NCBI GenBank assembly: GCA_022315425.1 | Contig: JAIUPT010000021.1 | Coordinates: 930,001-994,000, forward strand | Reading direction: 5' to 3' | Length of the DNA stretch: 64,000 nt | Origin: Pseudevernia furfuracea | Taxonomy: Eukaryota > Ascomycota > Lecanoromycetes > Lecanorales > Parmeliaceae | Part shown: in pieces, positions 56,576-64,000 of the stretch | Layout of the letters: the number at the start of each line of letters is the position of its first letter | Position numbering within the stretch: the stretch's first letter is position 1 | Notes under the pieces: generated by a model | The model's input: the letters and a program-made list of their open reading frames with translations, nothing else | Databases searched by the model: none | What the model was told of the DNA's origin: nothing | Program-made: the position numbers and the translations under genes

Positions 56576-57145
56576 CTTCTCCTTGTGCCTGCCAGGCTTC
56601 AAAATCCGACACTAACCCCCCCCGGAGTGTGTCTAGACATCAATGTTGTCAGGGAGACACTTCAATGCAACTACTACGGCACCCTGGCAGCCACGCGCTC
56701 CCTCCTCCCTCTCATCCGTCCCGGCGGTCGTCTGGTGAATCTGGCCAGCATGGTAGGCCATCTGAACTCCAAATACTCCGAAGAAATCCGCACCGCGTTC
56801 GCCGAGTCCAGGACCGTCGACGACGTCACCAAGCTCATGGAATCCTTCACTCAAGCCGTCGAGCGAGGGAAGGAGAAGGAGCTTGGCTGGCCTAGCGCAG
56901 CCTATGCTGTGAGTAAGAGCGGCATTACGGGTATGACGAGGGCTGTGGCGCGGGAGGAGGGGGAGAAGGGGAGTGGGGTGCTGGTCAATAGCTGTTGTCC
57001 AGGGTATGTGGATACGGATATGACGAAGCACAAGGGGTCAAAGTCGGTGGATGAGGGGGCGCGGACGCCGGTGTTGTTGGCGTGTGGGGATATCGGGGGG
57101 ACGGGTGGGGAGTTCTGGCAGCATGAGAAGGTCATTGAGTGGTAA
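56124..57145 (+). CDS. Short-chain dehydrogenase/reductase, carbonyl reductase-like
   Basis: NADP(H)-dependent oxidoreductase of the classical SDR fold, closest in pattern to monomeric carbonyl reductases. Exons up to 56517 and 56637-57145 join across a 119-nt intron (GTACGT donor, ACTAAC branch, TCTAG acceptor). The product is 300 residues from the ATG at 56124, or 289 from the ATG at 56157. The second start (MPPFSRIAAVTGANKGIG) puts the cofactor motif TGANKGIG at the usual distance and may be the true one. VVNNAG, the catalytic Ser in NLASMVGHL, and Tyr/Lys in YAVSKSG are all present. SCCPGYVDTDMTKHKG follows. The loop TVDDVTKLMESFTQAVERG before the Tyr is a carbonyl reductase trait. The intron contains a CTTG microsatellite. 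The substrate is unknown. Confidence 0.9.
56545..56572. repeat. CTTG microsatellite inside the dehydrogenase intron
   Basis: Seven tandem CTTG units lie between the donor and the branch site of the 119-nt intron, adding to its pyrimidine content. Length variation between isolates would be expected. Confidence 0.9.
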
Positions 57146-57726
57146 CTTCCTCTCAGCAGCGAGCGAACGCAAAGGGATGCAAAGTTTGGAGCTTGTGAGT
57201 TGCGACGCGAGATCGTAGGTGATTTTTCTCCCTCCAAGAGGAACAATGTCTCGCGCGCGTGGCCGCGAGCGAGCAGCTAGGAAGAAATTCGCTTTGCCGT
57301 TACATGGATATACCGCTTGCTACTGCTGCTGCTGTGAGTCATGGATTGGACAGCGCCCGTGTTCTCGCCGCGTAATCAATGGGCAACCCAGCGCGTCCTG
57401 AAAGCTTTCTTGTGCACAGCAGGCAACAACATAAGCAACGCGAAAGTAAATGAGCACAGATGAGTCACAAGAGTCACAATTTATAGCGAATGAGTGTTTT
57501 GAAGATTGATGGAATTATTTGGTATCATTCCGTAGTTGACCTGCCACTTTGACTCCCCGGCTCCCTATGAGCTGTTATGATACACAAAAAGCAAGAACCC
57601 CGTAGAGCAACCATTTTGCAGCCCCCATGAGTCATCGCTCCACCACCGATCCACCTGATCCAAGCGCGTGTTGTGTGATTGTTGTGGCGAGCCATGAAGA
57701 AAGTCGTGAACGCGAGAATGAGTAGC
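57146..57726. other. Convergent intergenic region between the dehydrogenase and histone H4
   Basis: 581 bp with the 3' ends of both genes. No gene is supported. Fungal histone mRNAs are generally polyadenylated, and no histone-type stem-loop was recognised. Confidence 0.5.
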
Positions 57727-58201
<475 letters not shown>

Positions 58202-58957
58202 GTTGATGGTATTGAAGTGACGATGAGGTAAGCTTTAGAAGCTGTGTAGAATGTGGATGGAAGGATGACTTCGTTGGTTGTGGATGGATAGAATTGATAG
58301 CGGTGGATGGAGGTTGTAAGAGATCCTACCCTTGGACATATTTGAAGCAGGCCGGCTGCCAAGTGGTGATTGACTTGCGCAGCACGCTAAACCGTTTCTA
58401 ACATTTTCAACCCGCGAGGGTTCATATCACTAGCTTCAATTTATTTAATTAACCGTGCAGGAACGTAGAAACCGATGATAATTCCTGTAATGGCCACCAC
58501 ATACTACAATTAATTCACGATCTGATAGGTGAATGGACATAAATCATAGCAGCGAATCCTGAAGTTACTAGAATTAAAACGATGTTGTTGAGTCATAATG
58601 AATTCTACATTGCTGGAGAACAAAGCATTTTGGTGGTCGCTTAATCTTGGCGAGTTTTGATTGGTCCAAAATCGGTTCTTTTTTTAATTTTTTGGATGTT
58701 CGCTCCTAACAAAAATCAGCCCTACCAAATGGCAAAATCGAATGCTCAATTCCAGCACATCAAACAAGTGATATCCACTAGCGCGTAATCCGCCCGCGCC
58801 TGCCTGATCATCACTTTCTTCGATAAACTACTTATTCCCACTTTCTTCCATCTTCCACTCTCCCCCATCCAACCACAATCGTCATCATCAACATCGACAA
58901 TTCTATTCACAAATCCATACACAACTCCGACTTCATTTTCATCATCAATCATTAGCA
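58202..58957. promoter_or_regulatory. Divergent H4-H3 promoter region
   Basis: 756 bp between the start codons. AT-rich in the middle, with an inverted CCAAT box (ATTGG at 58660-58664) and a T run near 58,680. Reading it through, I found no ACGCGT in this interval, in contrast to the introns of both genes. The H3-proximal 150 bp is pyrimidine-rich. Confidence 0.7.
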
Positions 58958-60690
<1,733 letters not shown>

Positions 60691-62065
60691 TCAACTTGCG
60701 GGTCCGTCCGAGAAGAAGACGTGATTTAGAGCCTATCCCAGTTGCACGGTTAGCAAAGTCCTTGCCAGTCACTTCTTCGCAAAACGGGGGACCCATTACC
60801 TCTACCGCACTTAGTCTTGAAGTACCCTGGTACATGACTAGCCCAGCGACCAGATCTCGAGCTTCTTCAGAGGCTAGCGGGAGTAGCTCTTTCCATGACT
60901 TGGGCGGGAAGGCATGGAAGGACATTTTGTTCCAATCCGGGAAGGTTTTGGCTTCCTGAAGTCACGGTAAGCATTGGCTGCATGTTGGTGCATTGGGAGA
61001 TGGTTTCATAGAAGGTCGTGGAGCTACTCACCGGCCAAGTCTCATCAGTCGGCGTTCCCAGTGTCTCGAAGATTGATTTGACCAATGCTAATTCACTCCC
61101 CAATTCCCCAGCATCGAAAAGCGTCCATTCGGCCTCCCCACTTTTCACACTCAGCTTGTCAGGTGGATTGTCAAGTCCAACAAGACCACGCTTCACGCAC
61201 TCCGCCACTACGCAACCCGCAGCCCACAAGTCTATCTCGGTTCCATAGGCCTTATGCCCAAAGAGTAGCTCCGGAGGGCGATAGCATGCGGTTCCTACGT
61301 CGGTGATTTTCTGGTCAAAAGGCTCAGATGCCGGGTCGTCAGGGGACCATGCGATCCCGAAATCTGCAAGGAAGGCGGGTCCCAGAGGGGTGCTGAGTAG
61401 GATGTTGGCAGGTTTAATGTCGCGGTGGATAATTCCTTTCGAATGTATATAAGCGAGGGCGAAGAACAAGTTTTTGAGTATATAACGTGCGGATGTCTCT
61501 CCGAGGGGGAAGCCTCGTTTTAGTACTGTGTCTAGATCGAATGATTCGAAGGGGAAAACGAGCAGAAATTGTGAGGACAGGGTGTGCGTGGTCAGAAGGG
61601 GGATGATGTACGGGTGGGCAGCAGCGGCAAGGATGCGTGCTTCGCGCTTGGGGTTGTGGGGTGGGTGGGTTTGAGAGGGGACAGTGACTTTAATTGCTAA
61701 GCTTTCGAAGGAATCGGTGATGGATTGCTTGTAGACGGTGGAGAAGAGGCCGGTGGCATGGTGGGTGCAGTTGGTGTAAGGTCCAATAGTTTGGCCTGTT
61801 TTCTGTGAGGAGTCCTCGAGCGTGGATATTGGCGGCGATGGTACCTTGTCGACTGGCGTTTTCAAACAGTAGTGTTCGTCGATCCACACGTTGCAACTCT
61901 GGTAATAGTCCTCCTATGTGGTTGCTTAGTTTCAGGTAACGTCGCGAACGAATCGAACGAACTTTTGACTTCGCAATTCTGTATAATTCTTTCTCAACAA
62001 CCCTGCCTTCTGCTTGGATCTGAGCTGTGTCTTGATCGGGATAGGCAGAAGACAAGGAACTTGTG
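60691..62065 (-). CDS. CDK-activating-type protein kinase (Csk1-like), 5' exon unresolved
   Basis: Serine/threonine kinase of the CMGC group. Divergent kinases of this kind (S. pombe Csk1) activate CDKs; that role here is inferred. Supported exons are 62065-61963, 61913-61032, 60955-60800 and 60732-60691, giving about 393 residues plus a missing start. The glycine loop is atypical, TGLFSTVYK. The VAIK-like lysine is in LAIKVT, HRD in IHRDIKPANILL and DFG in LADFGIAW. The activation segment reads KITDVGTACYRPPELLFG, then GTEIDLWAAGCVVAECV. The last splice (CTAAC branch) gives RLSAVEALNHVFFSDGPAS, the expected end. The 61,914-61,962 intron has a GTTCGT donor. No ATG lies in the first supported exon (SSLSSAYPDQDTAQIQAEG), so a start exon lies upstream, perhaps near 62,190. 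Confidence 0.82.
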
Positions 62066-62666
62066 CTGGCATTTAGTCAATGTCTGCAGGCTTTACGTGA
62101 GACAGAATACAAGAACAAAAACTTGCATTTTCAGTGTATTGCTTACGCGCTCAGAGAAGCTGACTTGAAATCGCCATGATGCGGTAGAAGCCATCCTGTT
62201 CTTCTCTATGCTGACACTCGTAGGAAAGAAGGAAAGGATAAGATGGAAAGGAATAAAGCTGTTTGCTGATCTACTATTTAAACATGCGAAAAGAGAAAAG
62301 CTGCCCTCAGGCTGCTATTTACGGGTAGAGTGATTGCAGATACAAAAGACATGGGATATCCAATTGGGAGCCTCCTTAAAAATGGACACATCTATGGTGA
62401 AGATGGAAATATGGAATTGTGAATGAAAGGGCTAAATGCTGTTTGGCGGTTTAATAGTCCGTAGTGACTGTCATATCCATAAGGTATGTTGTATCTGTAC
62501 AATTATGGTGATAGGACTAAAAACTTACGAGTTACCTTACCTTAACCTTGGCTCCGAGGTTGTCATCATGCGTACGGAGTATTTAAATCCCTGCTGCCAT
62601 GTGTGCCACGCAGCATAACAGATGACTACAACGGCCACAATTTGCTTGATTTGCAGATGAGGAACA
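62066..62666. promoter_or_regulatory. Divergent upstream region of the kinase and SYP1
   Basis: About 600 bp. The first exon of the kinase gene must lie at its left end; an ATG near 62,193 on the minus strand followed by a GTAAGC donor is a candidate but does not give the right phase. No other gene is seen. Confidence 0.45.
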
Positions 62667-64000
62667 ATGGAGCTGTCACGCCAAGAGTATCCAGCATTAT
62701 TGGTAAGCAATAGCAGCAAACATAGGAAACATGTGCATATCTGTGCTGATCATCATTTGCGCAGCGCTCTCTTTCGCCCAATCAAGCAGTGTCTGTCTTG
62801 GATGACCGGGTCAAGTTGATTGGAAAAGTCAACACAGATATCGCTGACTGGCTTGCCGTGGGTGATCAACACTCATACGTTATTGGGACTTACTCATGTA
62901 CTCAATAGGAGCGACGGCGTGTTGAAGAGACCTATGTGCAAGGGTTAAGAAAGTTGGCAAGCAGGCGTCCACATGATGCTGCTGCGGAGCTCGGGTGGGC
63001 ATTGTCTCTGTACTTGGATCCTCCTGTGTATGTTGACTTTTAGCCAGTGTCTTCCGAACGCCATGGCAGAGCATTGTTAGCTCGATGCAGTCTCTTGCGG
63101 AATCACACAGCATCCTCGCTGCGAAGATGGAATCGGACGTCGAGCGCCCATTGAAAGATTTCCAGTCGAAGAACAGAGAGATGCAGGGCATCAGCACAAT
63201 ACAAGGCAATTTAGCAGCTGTGGCGAAGGACCTCGATTTGGCACAGAAGAAAGCGCAAAAGGTCGCAGGGGGCAAATCAAACGCGAACAAAGTCGCCAAC
63301 GCTACCTCCGATGTCGATGCCGCGAATCAATCATGGGAGTCTCAGGCACCTTACGTTTTTGAACAGCTACAGGCTTTGGACGAGAGCAGGGTCAACCATC
63401 TACGTGATGTGCTCACTCAGTTCGAAACACATGAGGTTGATCTGGTCGAGAGAAATCGCATTACTGCAGAGAGCTGCTTGAACGCGTTATTGAATGTGAA
63501 TACTGCCGATGAGATTTCGACGTTCGTTGCGCAAAACGCTGGGAGCGATCAGAATGTACCACGAAGACTTGCAAGCCGAAGCGCAACGACTGGTAGCTCA
63601 ATAGCGGATCCGGCCCCAGGACCAATTCCAGCCGCTACGTCTCCTCCAACTCTTACCCCCTCTCGAGAGCGAGTTCGTCAGGATGACGAGAGGCCAAGTC
63701 CCTTCTCGACGGCTTCCAGAGCCGGAACTGGTATGTGCTTCTGAATACAATACAAAGCATAGGACTAATAGTATAACAGCTCCAGCTCCGCCACCGAAGA
63801 GCAGCTTTGGCGGTCTGAGGCGCTTGGGCACTGTCTTAGGTGGTCGTTCGAGCAAAGGTGCAAAGGGAATGGACCGGGCCCCATCCCCTGAGAAGAGATC
63901 GCGACCGATGAGGAATCCGTTGCGCAGGGGACAGGGCTCGCACCAAAATATGGAAACCATACCTTCTCCGCCTTCATCATCGACACATCTACCACAGTCC
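62667..64000 (+). CDS. SYP1: Syp1, F-BAR endocytic adaptor (partial, runs off the window)
   Basis: Syp1 (FCHO family) arrives early at endocytic sites, bends membrane through its F-BAR domain and binds cargo through a C-terminal mu-homology domain. Exons 62667-62702, 62765-62857, 62909-62994, 63048-63730 and 63780 onward give 373 residues before the right edge. It starts MELSRQEYPALLRSLSPNQA. The F-BAR region includes LIGKVNTDIADWLAERRRVE, ETYVQGLRKLASRR, SSMQSLAESHSILAAKMESD and VERPLKDFQSKNREMQG, with an AQKKAQKVAGG coiled stretch. After about residue 240 it becomes serine- and proline-rich (PAPGPIPAATSPP). The basic GGLRRLGTVLGGRSSKG segment follows. The mu-homology domain must lie beyond the window. 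The third intron has a GTGGGC donor. Confidence 0.92.

Overview
This window is nuclear DNA from a filamentous ascomycete fungus (Pezizomycotina; the class cannot be fixed from the sequence alone). The evidence is small frequent introns (45-155 nt, mostly 46-65) with GTANGT-like donors and CTRAC branch sites. It also has typical fungal genes: a five-domain AROM protein, a Uso1/p115 tether, a Sfi1 spindle pole protein, a Syp1 F-BAR protein, and a divergent H3/H4 histone pair whose genes contain introns. There is no operon structure, transposon, rRNA gene or CRISPR array, and I found no convincing tRNA gene. Coordinates span start to stop and include introns; exon joins were worked out by hand from splice signals and checked for an uninterrupted frame.

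Layout. 0.4-6 kb, plus strand: a PRMT3-type arginine methyltransferase, an OPT-family transporter, a 40-bp tandem repeat and a small membrane-protein gene. 6-10 kb is gene-poor, with a 19-G run, a decayed GMC oxidoreductase tail and two small membrane-protein genes. 10.4-18.4 kb, minus strand: RAV1 (V-ATPase assembly) and RAT1 (nuclear 5'-3' exoribonuclease). 19-26.4 kb, plus strand: USO1 and the cytoplasmic isoleucyl-tRNA synthetase. A small minus-strand gene with an apparent frameshift near its start (26.6-26.9 kb) sits head-to-head with SFI1 (27.9-31.2 kb), followed by the 1,621-residue AROM gene (31.6-36.8 kb).

37.2-44.3 kb is a minus-strand run of four housekeeping genes: EXO5, an Mpv17/PMP22 protein, a membrane-anchored DUF3445 protein and ALG9. 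Next comes a frameshifted pseudogene (44.7-45.9 kb), then NAF1 (plus) converging on an RPN4-like C2H2 factor (minus). 52.1-56.1 kb is the largest stretch without a supported gene. It is followed by a short-chain dehydrogenase, the divergent histone H4 and H3 genes, a CDK-activating-type kinase (minus) and SYP1, which runs off the right edge.

The most notable observation is in the histone pair. All five introns of H4 and H3 contain ACGCGT, the core of the MluI cell-cycle box bound by MBF in yeasts, while the 756-bp intergenic promoter has none. In three of the introns the motif is fused to the branch site. This suggests that G1/S control elements may be housed inside the introns. The other genes are mostly unrelated housekeeping genes and do not form a cluster or a new multi-gene system that I can support.
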